Assembly: GCA_003216815.1 (NCBI GenBank)
Contig: QCIG01000014.1
Location: 1-50,911 of the forward strand
Direction: 5' to 3'
DNA from: Prochlorococcus sp. AG-402-K14
Lineage (GTDB): Bacteria > Cyanobacteriota > Cyanobacteriia > PCC-6307 > Cyanobiaceae
Length of the DNA stretch: 50,911 bases
Part shown: in pieces, positions 28,570 through 39,168 of the stretch
How the letters are laid out: every line of letters begins with the position of its first letter
Numbering within the stretch: the stretch's first letter is position 1
Position numbers and translations under genes: made by a program
The notes under the pieces: model-generated
Databases searched by the model: none
What the model saw: only the letters and a program-made list of their open reading frames with translations
What the model was told of the DNA's origin: nothing

Positions 28570-29812
28570 TATATAAAGGGAATTTTTTGCAAAGTTCAGA
28601 TACTTTTTTGATTGATTGTTCCTTTATCTCTTCATTTTTAGGATTAAGAAGTCTATCGGAAATTATATTACCAACATCCTCAAAGGCTTTTTCATTGAAG
28701 CCTCTAGTGGTGAGGGCGGCTGAACCCAGCCTTAGCCCACTGGTGACAAATGGGGATTCAGGATCAAAAGGAACAGTATTTTTATTTGCTGTTATGTTGA
28801 TATCACTAACTAATTGGTCAGCAGTTTTACCTGTCATGCCAATGCTTCTTAGATCAAGAAGAACTATATGATTATCAGTCCCTTTGCTAACAATTGAAAT
28901 GCCTCTTTTTTGAAGTTGTTTAGCTAGGACTTGTGCATTAGAGATTACTCTTTGGCAATAAATCTTGAATTCGGATTCTGATGCTTCTTTGAATGCTACT
29001 GCCTTTGCCGCAATTACATGTTCTAAGGGACCTCCTTGTGTGCCAGGGAAAACTGCTTTATCAAGTTTTTTCCCCAATTCTTCATCTTTGGAGAGGATTA
29101 GTCCTCCTCTTGGGCCTCTTAGGGTTTTGTGAGTAGTTGTTGTGACCACATCGCAATATGGAATAGGGTTTGGGTGGAGACCTGTTGCAACTAAACCAGC
29201 AATATGAGCAATATCAGCTAGCAAAAATGAATTGACTTCGTCAGCAATTGATCTAAAAGCCTGGAAATCAATTTGTCTTGGATAGGCTGAGAAGCCACAA
29301 ATAATTAGTTTAGGTTTATTTTCAATTGCTTTTTTTCTGATTTCATCCATATTTAGCCTCTCGGTTTGTTTATCAACTTCGTAGTGGCATGTCTTAAACC
29401 ACTTGCCGCTGACATTTACAGGTGAACCATGGGTGAGGTGACCACCATGTGAAAGGTCCATCCCCATAATTGTGTCTCCAGGCTTCAAAAGGCTTAGGAA
29501 AACAGCAAAGTTTGCTTGTGCTCCGCTATGTGGTTGGACATTTGCCCAGTTGGCGCTAAAAAGTTTTTTTGCTCTTTCGATTGCTAGGTTTTCAATTTCA
29601 TCGATATATTCACATCCACCGTAATAACGTTTTTTGGGTAGACCTTCCGCATATTTATTTGTTAGTACTGACCCTTGGGCTGCCATGACTGCATTAGAAG
29701 CAAAATTTTCGCTTGCAATCAGTTCTAAATGATTTTCTTGCCTTGATAATTCATTTTTTATTAGTTTTGCAACACTTGGATCACATTCCAACAAAGAAGA
29801 TTTAATAGTCAC
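28556..29812 (-). CDS. glyA: Serine hydroxymethyltransferase
   Basis: PLP enzyme interconverting serine and glycine with transfer of one carbon to tetrahydrofolate; main source of C1 units, which ThyX also uses. The 418 residues include [50 protein letters not shown] and the PLP lysine in [15 protein letters not shown] (near 235). Complete with ATG start. First gene of the minus-strand run that continues with cinA, leuC and leuD. Confidence 0.97.
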   Translation of the reverse strand: MTIKSSLLECDPSVAKLIKNELSRQENHLELIASENFASNAVMAAQGSVLTNKYAEGLPKKRYYGGCEYIDEIENLAIERAKKLFSANWANVQPHSGAQANFAVFLSLLKPGDTIMGMDLSHGGHLTHGSPVNVSGKWFKTCHYEVDKQTERLNMDEIRKKAIENKPKLIICGFSAYPRQIDFQAFRSIADEVNSFLLADIAHIAGLVATGLHPNPIPYCDVVTTTTHKTLRGPRGGLILSKDEELGKKLDKAVFPGTQGGPLEHVIAAKAVAFKEASESEFKIYCQRVISNAQVLAKQLQKRGISIVSKGTDNHIVLLDLRSIGMTGKTADQLVSDINITANKNTVPFDPESPFVTSGLRLGSAALTTRGFNEKAFEDVGNIISDRLLNPKNEEIKEQSIKKVSELCKKFPLYSENI

Positions 29813-29915
29813 TTTTTTCTTTTATTTATGATGTGATGGTAAGCATATGTTTAGTCTAATGAGGGAAAACTTTCTCTTATTTTCTAGTTATATAAGGATT
29901 TACATATTTTTAAAA

Positions 29916-29989
29916 CGCGCCTGGAGAGATTCGAACTCCCGACCCTCTGATCCGTAGTCAGATGCTCTAATCCGCTGAGCTACAGGCGC
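29916..29989 (-). tRNA. tRNA-Arg (anticodon ACG)
   Basis: A 74-base cloverleaf on the minus strand: acceptor GCGCCTG paired with CAGGCGC and discriminator G, D-arm with AGCTCAGCGGATTAGAGC, anticodon stem TCTGA/TCAGA around CTACGGA giving ACG (read as ICG after A-to-I), and TTCGAAT T-loop. No CCA encoded. Lies upstream of glyA. Confidence 0.95.
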
Positions 29990-30170
29990 ACAAAAAAAAC
30001 AATATCAGATTGACTCCAAAAAGAAAAATATCTTTGTATCTATGTCTAAAAATTCATTGAAATTTGGTTGTGAGGGCTAAAAACTTATTTTCTCATTAAT
30101 TTTTTTAAATTTGAGATAATAACCAATCTCTATCTAAGGTCAATAATAATAGAAAAAAAACTATCTTTTG

Positions 30171-30467
30171 ATGCCCACTTCAATCGATTCATCTCAAATT
30201 AATGAGCTAGCGGCCTCAATAGCTGACAGATTATTTATTCAAGTCGGAAGTTGGAACCTTTATTTAGGAGACGCTGGCCTTGCAAAGGACTTAGCTATTG
30301 AATGTCAGGCTAACTTTGAGCAAGGTGCAAATGTTGCCGCTAGAAAAGGTCTTGAAGCGATTCAAGTAACACTTGGTGGAGGTATCACTTCATTGCCATT
30401 ATCAAGATTAATTCCACCAAATCAATTTTTTGACCTTGAGGAGATTTTAGAACCCTATTGCAGATAA
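30171..30467 (+). CDS. DUF3181 family protein
   Basis: A small soluble protein (98 residues from ATG 30171) that fits a cyanobacteria-restricted family, DUF3181 as I recall. Features: ELAASIADRLFIQVGSWNLYLGDAGLAK (predicted helices), a cysteine in AIECQANFEQGANVAARKGLE, IQVTLGGGITSLPLSRLIPP and an acidic end. No catalytic motif; function unknown. A TTG three bases upstream is a weaker start. Followed 40 bp later by another small conserved gene in the same direction. Confidence 0.7.
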   Translation: MPTSIDSSQINELAASIADRLFIQVGSWNLYLGDAGLAKDLAIECQANFEQGANVAARKGLEAIQVTLGGGITSLPLSRLIPPNQFFDLEEILEPYCR

Positions 30468-30507
30468 GATTTGATCAATTGCTTTGTTATTCTTGCTAAT
30501 CATTCAG

Positions 30508-30756
30508 GTGACTAATGCCAGAGATGTTGTTAGGCAGCGCATTGGTCGTTTAGGAGAAAGACTTATAGGTAAAGTTGCTGATGCTGATGCGCAGGTGGAA
30601 AAGGAATTAATTAAAGAGATGGAAATAGCTTTTCAAGAGTTTGGTATCGAAGCAAGAATTCTCTCAGTAAGTGGAGTGAAAACTGATGAAATGAACTGTT
30701 TGGAAATTCCTCTTAAAGTTAGATCAGAAAAAGATGTTTTTCTTAAAGACGAATAA
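30508..30756 (+). CDS. Conserved small protein of unknown function
   Basis: An 82-residue protein starting at GTG 30508 (MTNARDVVRQRIGRLGERL). The longer frame from TTG 30484 adds a hydrophobic octapeptide with no ribosome-binding support, so I prefer the GTG. It is mostly helical and charged (RLGERLIGKVADADAQVEKELIKEMEIAFQEFGIEARIL) and ends with strands. I do not recognise a named family. Its 3' end overlaps murJ by 14 bp in convergent orientation. The amino-acid composition looks like a real gene rather than a random frame. Confidence 0.6.
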   Translation: MTNARDVVRQRIGRLGERLIGKVADADAQVEKELIKEMEIAFQEFGIEARILSVSGVKTDEMNCLEIPLKVRSEKDVFLKDE

Positions 30757-32350
30757 ATTTATTTTTTAAATGCTTATTAAGATCAATGATAATATCAATT
30801 TTAAGTATAATTGCTAGATAATTAAATATAATAAGATTTAATCCCGAAGATACTAATATTTTGAATAATAAATATAAAAAGCCATAAGGTAAATAAATTA
30901 TCTTAAAAATATAAAATGAGCTCATTCCGCAGATAAAACCTATCAAAATAATTTTAATAGTTTGGGAGAGTATTCTAGATATATTGAGGTTATCTAATTT
31001 TCTATTTAATTTTAATAATAAAAGTATACAAGCAAAAGAGTTGACAAATGTAGTTGAATATACTAGTCCATTTACGCCTAGATTCAGAGGTGATAGCTCA
31101 CCCCAAGGACTTGATCCTCCTATTAAAAACCAGTCGAAAAACAAATTTAGAAATATTGCTAGAATTGAAATTCTAAATGGTGTTTTTGCGTCTTCAATAC
31201 CATAAAAAACTCTAACCAATAGATCTCTAGATAGATAAAAAGGCATTCCAATACCATAAGCAATTAATAGTTGACTTACAATATCAATTGCATTTTGATT
31301 AAATGAGCCTCTTCCATAGATCAATAAAACTATTGGACTAGAAAGTGAAATAAATAAAGATCCTAAAAATATCATCGAAGTTAATGAAAGACTTAATCCT
31401 TGATGAACCTTTTGTATTAATTTTACATGATTTTCTCGTGCCCTTAAACTTACAAAAACTGGTAACAATGGAATCAAAATAGTGCTTGATATTATTCCAA
31501 GTGGAGCTTGTACTAGAAAGTTTGCATAACTTAAAGCAGCTGCTGCTCCTACTATTTTTGATGCGAAGAACAAATCAGTAAAAACATTAATTTGAATCAT
31601 TCCTGAAGAAAGTGATGCAGGAGCAATCATTTTCCAAGCCCTTTTTATTTCTGAATATTTTGCTTGGATTGAAAAATTTATTGTAAATATACCCTTTTTA
31701 ATGAAGTAGGGTATTTGAATTAAATATTGAGATAGAGCTCCTATAAATGTTGCTTTTGCAAGAATAATTCCTCCTTGCATATTCAATTCATATTGATCAA
31801 TTATGTTCGCTTTGTTTATCCAAAAGTTTGATATTGAGATTATGATTATTAAACTTGAAATTAATGGAGCTATAGATGGGATGAAAAATTCTTTTTTGGC
31901 ATTTAGTGATCCAAATCCTAAACCTATTAATCCAGATAGGAAGATTATCGGTGTCATTATTCTTAATTGTGATGATGCTATTTCTTTGACTTCAGTGGTT
32001 AAACTCGGCCCGACTAGATTGATCAACAAATTAGATGAAAAGAAAATAAATAAACTTATAATTAATAATATTAGGAATAAGATGTTATTGATTGAATTGA
32101 TAAATGATCTACTATCAATTTTATTTTTGTCTGCTAATAGAGTAACCATTGAGTTATGCAATGGTCCATTAATACCTCCTAAAAGAACCAAGAAAAAACC
32201 AGGTATAATGTATGCATAATTATATGCATCATATGCACCACTGATTCCGAAAGCACCAGCAATAACTAATTGCCTTGCCATGCCTCCAAATTTGCTCAAT
32301 AAAGTTCCTAAGCTTACGACGAAAGCAATTTCTTTTATTGATTTCGACAT
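30743..32350 (-). CDS. murJ: Lipid II flippase MurJ
   Basis: Polytopic membrane protein (535 residues, about 14 hydrophobic segments) of the MVF family that flips lipid-linked peptidoglycan precursors to the periplasm. Conserved elements: LGTLLSKFGGMARQLVIAGAFG at the N-terminus, INGPLHNSMVTLLA, the basic residues in the membrane cavity region, and ISSTILIPLLPVFVSL and SRDLLVRVFYGIEDAKTPF. Typical length. ATG start. Convergent with the small gene, overlapping by 14 bp; divergent from sfsA. Confidence 0.93.
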   Translation of the reverse strand: MSKSIKEIAFVVSLGTLLSKFGGMARQLVIAGAFGISGAYDAYNYAYIIPGFFLVLLGGINGPLHNSMVTLLADKNKIDSRSFINSINNILFLILLIISLFIFFSSNLLINLVGPSLTTEVKEIASSQLRIMTPIIFLSGLIGLGFGSLNAKKEFFIPSIAPLISSLIIIISISNFWINKANIIDQYELNMQGGIILAKATFIGALSQYLIQIPYFIKKGIFTINFSIQAKYSEIKRAWKMIAPASLSSGMIQINVFTDLFFASKIVGAAAALSYANFLVQAPLGIISSTILIPLLPVFVSLRARENHVKLIQKVHQGLSLSLTSMIFLGSLFISLSSPIVLLIYGRGSFNQNAIDIVSQLLIAYGIGMPFYLSRDLLVRVFYGIEDAKTPFRISILAIFLNLFFDWFLIGGSSPWGELSPLNLGVNGLVYSTTFVNSFACILLLLKLNRKLDNLNISRILSQTIKIILIGFICGMSSFYIFKIIYLPYGFLYLLFKILVSSGLNLIIFNYLAIILKIDIIIDLNKHLKNKFIRL

Positions 32351-32408
32351 GTTAGATTTGAAAATAGAGAGCTGTCATTGTTTAAAATATTTTGTAGTTC
32401 TTGTTTGA

Positions 32409-33185
32409 TTGGATGTTAAATTAGTGATACAAACTGGAAAAACTATTATTGAGTTTCCCCCTCTTGTAGAGGGAATTTTAATTAAGAGATATAAGAGATT
32501 TTTGGCCGATATTGAGTTGGATCATGGAGAAGTTGTAACAGCCCATTGTGCAAATACAGGACCAATGAAAGGAGTTTTGTGGCCTGGTGGTCGAGTCAGG
32601 CTTAAATACTCTCCTTCGCCTAAACGTAAATTAGATTGGTCCTGGGAGCAAGCTGAGGTGCCAAGCCATAATGAATTGAAGGCATGCTGGGTTGGCATAA
32701 ATACATCTTTGCCTAATAAATTGATTAGATGTTTAATAGAGGCAAATTGTTTAGAGAAAGAACTGGGCCCAATTTCAAATATCAAGTCTGAAGTTAAATA
32801 TGGTTTAGAAGGTAAAAGTCGAATTGATTTATTGCTTGAACCTGACAAGAGTAATTCAGATAATAGAAAAATTTATCTAGAGGTTAAAAATACAACTTGG
32901 TGTGATAATTCATTAGCTTTGTTTCCAGATACTGTCACTACGAGAGGCCAAAAACATCTCAGAGAGCTTATGGGTGTTTGTCCTAATTCAAGAGCAGTAT
33001 TAGTTCCTTGCATTAGTAGGTCTGATATGGAAGTTTTTGCACCTGCTGATTCAACTGATCCACTATACGGTGATCTATTTAGAGAGGCCTTGTCTTATGG
33101 GATTGAGGTGATTCCATGCTCATTTGGTTTTTTTAATGATCATATTTCGTGGGAAGGGGTTAAACCTTTCAGAAGTTTTCAGTAA
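32409..33185 (+). CDS. sfsA: SfsA family protein (DNA/RNA-binding, nuclease-like fold)
   Basis: Homologue of the sugar-fermentation-stimulation protein A. The 258 residues have an N-terminal OB-like part ([44 protein letters not shown]) and a C-terminal PD-(D/E)XK-like core ([18 protein letters not shown] with the conserved [19 protein letters not shown]). Its physiological role is uncertain; it may bind or cut nucleic acid. Start TTG 32409; GTG 32424 is an alternative. Followed by the amt1 promoter region. Confidence 0.9.
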   Translation: MDVKLVIQTGKTIIEFPPLVEGILIKRYKRFLADIELDHGEVVTAHCANTGPMKGVLWPGGRVRLKYSPSPKRKLDWSWEQAEVPSHNELKACWVGINTSLPNKLIRCLIEANCLEKELGPISNIKSEVKYGLEGKSRIDLLLEPDKSNSDNRKIYLEVKNTTWCDNSLALFPDTVTTRGQKHLRELMGVCPNSRAVLVPCISRSDMEVFAPADSTDPLYGDLFREALSYGIEVIPCSFGFFNDHISWEGVKPFRSFQ

Positions 33186-33331
33186 AACTTTTATTGAAAT
33201 CCATAGAGTGAATGATTATCAAAGCTTTTTTATATTTAATCTATAAGATCTAGTTTTTTTATTTTTAAAATCTTCAAATTTTAAAAATATTTTTTGAAAA
33301 GTAAAAAGTTATTTAATGAACACAAAAAAAT

Positions 33332-33345
33332 GTATCGATAAATAC
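33332..33345 (+). promoter_or_regulatory. NtcA-binding site upstream of amt1
   Basis: GTA-N8-TAC exactly matches the NtcA consensus and is embedded in a longer palindrome, ATGTAT-CGATAA-ATACAT with A and T runs outside. It lies about 130 bases upstream of the ATG. No perfect -10 sits at 22 bases downstream; TGTATC (33373-33378) is the closest. NtcA activation of the main ammonium transporter is established in Prochlorococcus relatives. Confidence 0.7.
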
Positions 33346-33473
33346 ATTTTTGAGATATCAAAGTCTTTTTTTGTATCAAGGCGTACATCTTTCCTCCCTG
33401 TGTTGCGTGCATATTCATAAATGTATAAATTTTGGATTAACTATCCATCTCTTTCCCGCAGTAAGCATCATTT

Positions 33474-34964
33474 ATGACCACTGCTTTGCAATCGCCTACA
33501 AGGCGAAGTACTTCTCGTCTTCAAGACGCAAGTCTTTTGAACGGGCCAATGCTTCTTCTAAGAAGCATTAAAGGTTTTAGAAGAAGTCAATCATGGGCTT
33601 GGCTCGCGTCTATCCCATTGGCACTTTTAGGATTAGGTGTTTTCACTTTCTCTGCTAGAGCTGAGGTTGCTCTTTCAGACTTAACTGGACCTCAAGCTGC
33701 TTCATTCTTGGCAGATAACCTTTGGTTATTTATAGCCACAATCCTCGTTATTTTTATGAACGCAGGATTTGCAATGGTTGAAGCTGGTATGTGTCGCCAG
33801 AAAAATGCGGTCAACATATTAGCTAAAAACTTATTTGTTTTTGCTCTTGCTGTTACGGCCTATTGGGTAATTGGATATTCCCTAATGTATGGCGGTTCAG
33901 TAATTGATGGATGGCTTTATTTCCAAGGCTTATTTGTTGATCCTGATCCTTCAGGTGCATTAGAATGTGCAGCGGCTGGTGATACAGGTTGTCTTGTCCC
34001 AGCAGTTGATTTTCTTTTCCAGTCTGCTTTTGCTGGTACAGCTGCAACGATCGTTTCTGGATTAGTCGCTGAGAGAGTCAAATTTGGTGAATTTGTTGTT
34101 TTTTCAGTAGTTTTAACTGCTTTTATCTACCCAATTGCTGGTAGCTGGCAGTGGAATGGTGGATGGCTTGCTGAACTTGGTTTTATTGATTTTGCTGGTT
34201 CATCTATCGTTCACTCTGTTGGAGGATGGGCAGGTCTCGTTGGGGCAATGCTTCTTGGTCCACGTATTGGCAAATTTGTAGATGGCAAAGCTCAAGCTAT
34301 GCCTGGTCACAATATGGCTATTGCAACTTTAGGAGCGCTAATTCTTTGGATTGGTTGGTACGGATTTAATCCTGGCTCTGAGTTAGCAATGGATCAATAT
34401 GTTGCTTATGTTGCCGTAACTACAACTTTGGCAGCCGCTGGTGGCGCAATTGCGGCTACAGTTTTATCTACCATTACATCTGGTAAGCCTGATCTTACAA
34501 TGATCATCAATGGTATTCTTGCTGGCTTAGTAAGTATCACTGCTGGTTGCGGCAATATGACTTTTGCTGGATCTTGGCTTGCTGGCGCAGCGGGTGGATT
34601 AATCGTTGTAGTTGCAGTAGCTGCTTTAGATTCTGCCGGTATTGATGATCCAGTTGGTGCTTTCTCCGTTCACGGCGTATGCGGTGTTTGGGGAACAGTA
34701 GTTATTGGCCTTTGGGGCGTTGATGGCATGGACCCAGGTGCTGCAGGAATTGGTCTTCTTAATGGAGGAGGAATTAACCAATTCTTCATTCAAGCATTAG
34801 GTGCAGCTGCTTATGGTATCTGGACTGTGGTTACATGCTGGATTGCTTGGCAAATTATTGGTGGCTTCTTCGGTGGCATCAGAGTTAGCGAAGCAGAAGA
34901 GACTCAGGGCCTTGACATTGGAGAGCATGGAATGGAGGCTTATCCTGACTTCGCTTCTAGCTAG
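33474..34964 (+). CDS. amt1: Ammonium transporter Amt1
   Basis: Polytopic ammonium channel (496 residues). After a 40-residue basic N-terminal stretch and a hydrophobic segment ending ARAEVALSD (probable signal sequence), the Amt core shows FMNAGFAMVEAGMCRQKNAVNILAKN, the family signature around FAGSSIVHSVGGWAGLVGAMLLGPR with the first pore histidine (SIVHS), FNPGSELA and DPVGAFSVHGVCGVWG with the second pore histidine. High GC at many codons and strong NtcA site suggest high, nitrogen-controlled expression. ATG start. A GC-rich terminator follows. Identity secure; amt1 symbol by Prochlorococcus convention. Confidence 0.96.
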   Translation: MTTALQSPTRRSTSRLQDASLLNGPMLLLRSIKGFRRSQSWAWLASIPLALLGLGVFTFSARAEVALSDLTGPQAASFLADNLWLFIATILVIFMNAGFAMVEAGMCRQKNAVNILAKNLFVFALAVTAYWVIGYSLMYGGSVIDGWLYFQGLFVDPDPSGALECAAAGDTGCLVPAVDFLFQSAFAGTAATIVSGLVAERVKFGEFVVFSVVLTAFIYPIAGSWQWNGGWLAELGFIDFAGSSIVHSVGGWAGLVGAMLLGPRIGKFVDGKAQAMPGHNMAIATLGALILWIGWYGFNPGSELAMDQYVAYVAVTTTLAAAGGAIAATVLSTITSGKPDLTMIINGILAGLVSITAGCGNMTFAGSWLAGAAGGLIVVVAVAALDSAGIDDPVGAFSVHGVCGVWGTVVIGLWGVDGMDPGAAGIGLLNGGGINQFFIQALGAAAYGIWTVVTCWIAWQIIGGFFGGIRVSEAEETQGLDIGEHGMEAYPDFASS

Positions 34965-34994
34965 TAAGTTGTTTAGTTCTTTAACATTAAGCTT

Positions 34995-35025
34995 AAAAAA
35001 GCCCGGATATTTTCCGGGCTTTTTT
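34995..35025 (+). terminator. Rho-independent terminator of amt1
   Basis: A perfect stem: AAAAAAGCCCGGA (34995-35007) mirrored by TCCGGGCTTTTTT (35013-35025) with a five-base loop. The U run lies in the second arm, as in bidirectional terminators. It lies 30 bp after the amt1 stop and before ispH. Confidence 0.92.
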
Positions 35026-35082
35026 AGTGTGGTTTAATAGTGATGGGAATCCTATCAATTTGTTTATAACCTTTTAATTGAA

Positions 35083-36285
35083 ATGGATACTCAAGCATTC
35101 AAGCAAACTCTTCATAAATCAGATAGATATAATAGGAGAGGTTTTGGCTCTGCAAATAAACGAGCTCAGGCTCTTGCAGAGGCTTATCAAAGTGGATTGA
35201 TTGGATCAATCAGAGATAATGGAAATGAATTAGAGCATGGTCGACTCAAAGTTAAAATTGCAGAAGCTTTTGGATTTTGTTGGGGAGTAGAAAGAGCAGT
35301 CGCAATGGCATATGAGACTAGAAAGCACTATCCAAATGAAAAGATATGGATTACTAATGAAATTATTCATAATCCTTCAGTAAATGATCAGCTAAGGAAA
35401 ATGGATGTACTGTTTATTACAGAAGAGAAAGGAATAAAAGATTTTTCAGGAGTAAAAGAGGGAGATGTTGTAATTCTTCCTGCATTTGGTGCAACTGTTC
35501 AAGATATGAAAATGTTGCATGATCGAGGTTGTCATATCATAGATACGACTTGTCCATGGGTTTCTAAAGTTTGGCATACAGTTGAAAAGCATAAAAAACA
35601 TACATTTACCTCAATTATTCATGGGAAATATAAACATGAAGAAACCCTTGCTACTAGCTCTTTCGCAGGAACTTATCTAGTGGTTTTTGATTTGGATGAA
35701 GCTAATTATGTGGCTGAATATATTCTTGGTAACGGAAACAGAGAAGAATTTTTAATGCGTTTTGCTAAAGCTTCTTCAGCAGGGTTTGATCCAGATAAGG
35801 ATTTGAAAAGAATTGGGGTAGCTAATCAGACAACAATGCTTAAAAGTGAAACAGAAGAGATAGGGAAATTATTTGAAAAAACGATGCTAAAACAATATGG
35901 ACCTGCTGAATTGAATGAACACTTTCTAGCTTTTAATACTATTTGTGATGCAACTGAGGAAAGACAAGGCGCAATGTTTTCTCTCGTTGACGAACCTCTT
36001 GATCTTATGGTTGTTATTGGTGGTTATAACTCTTCGAATACCACCCATCTTCAAGAAATAGCTGTTAGTAGAGGTATTCGCTCTTTCCATATTGATACTC
36101 CTGAGCGAATTGGAGAGGAGACCAACACTATTACGCACATGCCACTTGAAGGTGAATTAATTACTGAGAAGGACTTTCTTCCAACTGGCAATATAAAAGT
36201 CGGTATTACATCTGGCGCTTCTACTCCAGATCGAGTAGTTGAGCATGTTATTCACAAGCTTATGAAAATAAGTGAAAAAGATTAA
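35083..36285 (+). CDS. ispH: 4-hydroxy-3-methylbut-2-enyl diphosphate reductase
   Basis: Last enzyme of the MEP isoprenoid pathway, making IPP and DMAPP for carotenoids, chlorophyll and quinones. A 400-residue cyanobacterial/plant-type IspH with an N-terminal extension. Three cluster-ligand cysteines are visible: [16 protein letters not shown] (near 65), [16 protein letters not shown] (near 157) and [12 protein letters not shown] (near 290). It also shows [17 protein letters not shown], and [14 protein letters not shown] near the end. ATG start. Single gene, followed by DoxX. Confidence 0.96.
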   Translation: MDTQAFKQTLHKSDRYNRRGFGSANKRAQALAEAYQSGLIGSIRDNGNELEHGRLKVKIAEAFGFCWGVERAVAMAYETRKHYPNEKIWITNEIIHNPSVNDQLRKMDVLFITEEKGIKDFSGVKEGDVVILPAFGATVQDMKMLHDRGCHIIDTTCPWVSKVWHTVEKHKKHTFTSIIHGKYKHEETLATSSFAGTYLVVFDLDEANYVAEYILGNGNREEFLMRFAKASSAGFDPDKDLKRIGVANQTTMLKSETEEIGKLFEKTMLKQYGPAELNEHFLAFNTICDATEERQGAMFSLVDEPLDLMVVIGGYNSSNTTHLQEIAVSRGIRSFHIDTPERIGEETNTITHMPLEGELITEKDFLPTGNIKVGITSGASTPDRVVEHVIHKLMKISEKD

Positions 36286-36341
36286 TTAGAATAAATCACA
36301 ATTTTGACCCAATTTCTCGTAGGATAGATTCTCAATTGTTG

Positions 36342-36881
36342 ATGAAGATGGCTCAACCTACAAAAGCTAATATTAACGATTCTGACTCGCAAAAGGTTGA
36401 AGTCGTTGTTCAGAGTCCCGAAGGGGAAGTGAATATTTTTGGAGAACTATCAATATTAGTTCTTAGAGTAAGTTTCAGCTTGTTGATGGTTCATCATGGC
36501 TTAGAAAAATTAAATGATCCAGGTGGATTCGCTGAATTTGTTGTGGGTAAATACTTCAGCTTTCTTCCTGGCGATCCTGTTATTTGGACATATTTGGCTG
36601 CAGTGACTCAAATAGTTTGTCCGATTGGATTAGCGACAGGAGTATTGGCAAGATTATCTTCATTAGGTCTTTTGTCGACGATGGTGTTTGCTTTGTATTT
36701 CCACTTTATAGATACTGGATTAGAAGGATTCCCTTTTGCAGTAGTTGAAAATCATAATTATATATTTGAATTGTCAGCTATCTATGCAGCAATATCATTT
36801 TATTTTTTATGTGCTGGACCAGGAAGATTATCACTTTTCAGGAAATCAAATAAAATAACTTATTATCCAAAAGGTACATAA
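36342..36881 (+). CDS. DoxX family membrane protein
   Basis: A 179-residue membrane protein with a hydrophilic N-terminal 40 residues and four hydrophobic segments (about 43-60, 85-105, 107-128, 140-160) of the DoxX/thiosulfate-quinone-oxidoreductase family. Family hallmarks are LLMVHHGLEKLNDPGGFAEFV with the histidine-glycine pair and ALYFHFIDTGLEGFPF. Function is unclear; DoxX members have been linked to quinone or thiol redox reactions, which is inference here. ATG 36342 chosen over two in-frame TTG codons just before it; ATG 36348 is equally possible. Confidence 0.8.
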   Translation: MKMAQPTKANINDSDSQKVEVVVQSPEGEVNIFGELSILVLRVSFSLLMVHHGLEKLNDPGGFAEFVVGKYFSFLPGDPVIWTYLAAVTQIVCPIGLATGVLARLSSLGLLSTMVFALYFHFIDTGLEGFPFAVVENHNYIFELSAIYAAISFYFLCAGPGRLSLFRKSNKITYYPKGT

Positions 36882-36941
36882 TTTATTCTGATTTTTAAAT
36901 TTAATTATATTTTTTAAAGTCAAAGCTAATTGAAATTAATA

Positions 36942-38498
36942 TCAATGTAAAAAGTGCCTTTTGCCAGTGAGAATCATTTTCAAGCCTAATTCATTACAAG
37001 TATTAATCGAATCTTTGTCTCTTATACTTCCTCCTGGCTGAATAATTGAACTAATGCCATAATCAGCTGCCATCTTTACTGTATCGTCGAATGGAAAAAA
37101 ACCATCGCTAGCTAGTGCAGCACCTTTTGCTTTGTCTAAGGAGGCCTCTAATGCGATTTTGGCTGAACCTATTCTATTCATTTGACCAGCCCCAATTCCT
37201 AAGCTTTGTTGATTAGATGCAACAACAATTGCATTTGAACGTACATGCTTAACAACTTTCCAAGCAAAAGATAGGTCATTGATTTCCTTTTCCGTTGGGA
37301 CTAGTTGGGTGACAATTTCCCATTCTTGTTGATCTGTAATTGGTTCGTCTAAATCTTGAATTAACAAACCACCAAAGATACTTCTAATATGATTTTTATC
37401 TGCTTTTTTTATAGACTCAGCTTTTAATTCTAAGAGCCTTAGATTTTTCTTTTTTGAGAGTATCTCTTTGGCTTGATTATCAAAAGAAGGAGCAACAACA
37501 CATTCGATAAATATATTTTCGAGCTCTTCTGCTGCAGCTTGGTCAACTGGGCAATTGATGGCAATTATCCCACCAAAAGCACTCACTCGATCACCATCTA
37601 AGGCTCTTTTAAGAGCTAAAGAAGGAGAATCTCCAATTGCAACTCCACAAGGATTTGTATGTTTAATTACTACCGCAGCTTTTTGATATAAATCACTATT
37701 AATTGTATTTTCGTATCCAAATTCCCGAAGAGTTGATAGGGCAGCCTCAAGATCTAGAAGATTATTTGTGCTTAATTCTTTGCCTTGTAATTGATGCGCC
37801 CCACACCAACCTTTTTCAGGCTCCCCATACCATGATGCCTTTTGATGAGGATTTTCTCCATACCTAAGTTCTTGCTTTAATGGCAAGCCTTGCAACCAGG
37901 AAGCTTTTTTTGATGTGATTTTGTTGGCAATCCATTTACTTATTGTAAGGTCATAAATGGCTGTATGTTCAAAAGCTTGTTGCGCATAATTTTTTCGTAG
38001 TTCATTAGTTATTGTTTTTGATTTGTATGCATTAATTAACTCTGAGTATTGACTTGGATTAGTTACGACAAGAACATCTTGATGGTTTTTTGCTGCTGCT
38101 CTAATCAATGTTGGACCACCTATGTCAATGTTTTCGATAGCTTCTTCCCAAGAGACATTCTCTTTTGAAATAGTTTGTTCAAATGGGTATAAATTAACAA
38201 CAACCAAATCTATTGGTTTGATTTTTTGAGTATTTAAATCATCTAAATGAGATTGTTTATCTCTTCTTGCCAAAATCCCTCCATGGATTTTTGGATTAAG
38301 TGTTTTGACTCTTCCTTCAAGAATTTCTGGGAATCCTGTGTAGTCAGCCACTCTTGTTACGGGAAGATTTTCACTCTCTAATAACTTCGCAGTCCCTCCA
38401 CTTGAAATAATTTTGAAGCCAAATTCATTAATTAATGCTTTAGCTAGTGGAATTAAGCCAGTTTTGTTTGAGACACTTAGCAGAGCTATCGGTGACAT
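36942..38498 (-). CDS. purH: Bifunctional AICAR transformylase / IMP cyclohydrolase
   Basis: Last two steps of purine synthesis to IMP. 518 residues: N-terminal cyclohydrolase ([33 protein letters not shown] near 130) and C-terminal formyltransferase ([28 protein letters not shown] with the lysine-histidine pair; [34 protein letters not shown]). All catalytic motifs intact. ATG start; divergent from the esterase with a 64 bp shared upstream region. Confidence 0.97.
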   Translation of the reverse strand: MSPIALLSVSNKTGLIPLAKALINEFGFKIISSGGTAKLLESENLPVTRVADYTGFPEILEGRVKTLNPKIHGGILARRDKQSHLDDLNTQKIKPIDLVVVNLYPFEQTISKENVSWEEAIENIDIGGPTLIRAAAKNHQDVLVVTNPSQYSELINAYKSKTITNELRKNYAQQAFEHTAIYDLTISKWIANKITSKKASWLQGLPLKQELRYGENPHQKASWYGEPEKGWCGAHQLQGKELSTNNLLDLEAALSTLREFGYENTINSDLYQKAAVVIKHTNPCGVAIGDSPSLALKRALDGDRVSAFGGIIAINCPVDQAAAEELENIFIECVVAPSFDNQAKEILSKKKNLRLLELKAESIKKADKNHIRSIFGGLLIQDLDEPITDQQEWEIVTQLVPTEKEINDLSFAWKVVKHVRSNAIVVASNQQSLGIGAGQMNRIGSAKIALEASLDKAKGAALASDGFFPFDDTVKMAADYGISSIIQPGGSIRDKDSINTCNELGLKMILTGKRHFLH

Positions 38499-38562
38499 CT
38501 TTATTGATTGAAATCGATTCTTCTCGATAACCTACGCATCTAAGTGGCATATTGCATTCATG

Positions 38563-39168
38563 ATGGCTGAACTAATCGTTTTAAATTCTGAATCCGCAAC
38601 AAATAGATTGGTTTTACTGCATGGTTGGGGGGCTGATGCTGAAGATTTAGTGCCAGTTGGAAAATTATTAACGGAAGGGTTTAAAGATCGTTTTGAAATA
38701 GTTTCTCTATCTGCTCCTCAGCTACATCCCAGTGGATCTGGAAGGCAATGGTATCCTTTGTATCCTCATGATTGGGATCAAGTTCCAAATGCAGTATTAG
38801 ATCTGGAAAGTCGACTAAATAATCTTTGCTTTGAAAAAATTGCTATAGATAAAACTTTGCTTTTAGGATTTTCTCAAGGTGGAGCCATGGCGTTAGAGCT
38901 TGCTGCAAGAAATAAATTTGAAGGAGTCTTTGCACTGAGTTCTTATCCTCACCCTCAGTGGCAACCCTTAAAAGATATGCCGCCTATTTTCCTTTGTCAT
39001 GGCAATACTGACCAAGTAGTATCTAAAGAGGCCTCTCAAAAGAGCTTTGATATTTTGATAAAAAATGGAATTAAATCGGAATTATATTTTTTTGAAGGCG
39101 GACACGAAATTAACAATGATCTAATTGATCATTGCCGTGCAATAATTCAAGAAAAATTTCTCAGTTAA
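38563..39168 (+). CDS. Carboxylesterase/phospholipase-type alpha/beta hydrolase
   Basis: A 201-residue alpha/beta hydrolase of the acyl-protein-thioesterase/YpfH-like group. It has VLLHGWGADAEDLVPV (oxyanion region), the nucleophile elbow GFSQGGAMALELA with serine near residue 108, the catalytic aspartate in FLCHGNTDQVV and the histidine in EGGHEI. Substrate unknown. Two ATG codons are adjacent (38560 and 38563); I use the second. Overlaps DUF3155 by 4 bp in convergent orientation. Confidence 0.85.
   Translation: MAELIVLNSESATNRLVLLHGWGADAEDLVPVGKLLTEGFKDRFEIVSLSAPQLHPSGSGRQWYPLYPHDWDQVPNAVLDLESRLNNLCFEKIAIDKTLLLGFSQGGAMALELAARNKFEGVFALSSYPHPQWQPLKDMPPIFLCHGNTDQVVSKEASQKSFDILIKNGIKSELYFFEGGHEINNDLIDHCRAIIQEKFLS

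Noticed and set aside
31803-32219. 138-residue plus-strand frame opposite murJ
   Set aside because: Antisense to membrane helices of murJ; composition is a reflection of that gene.
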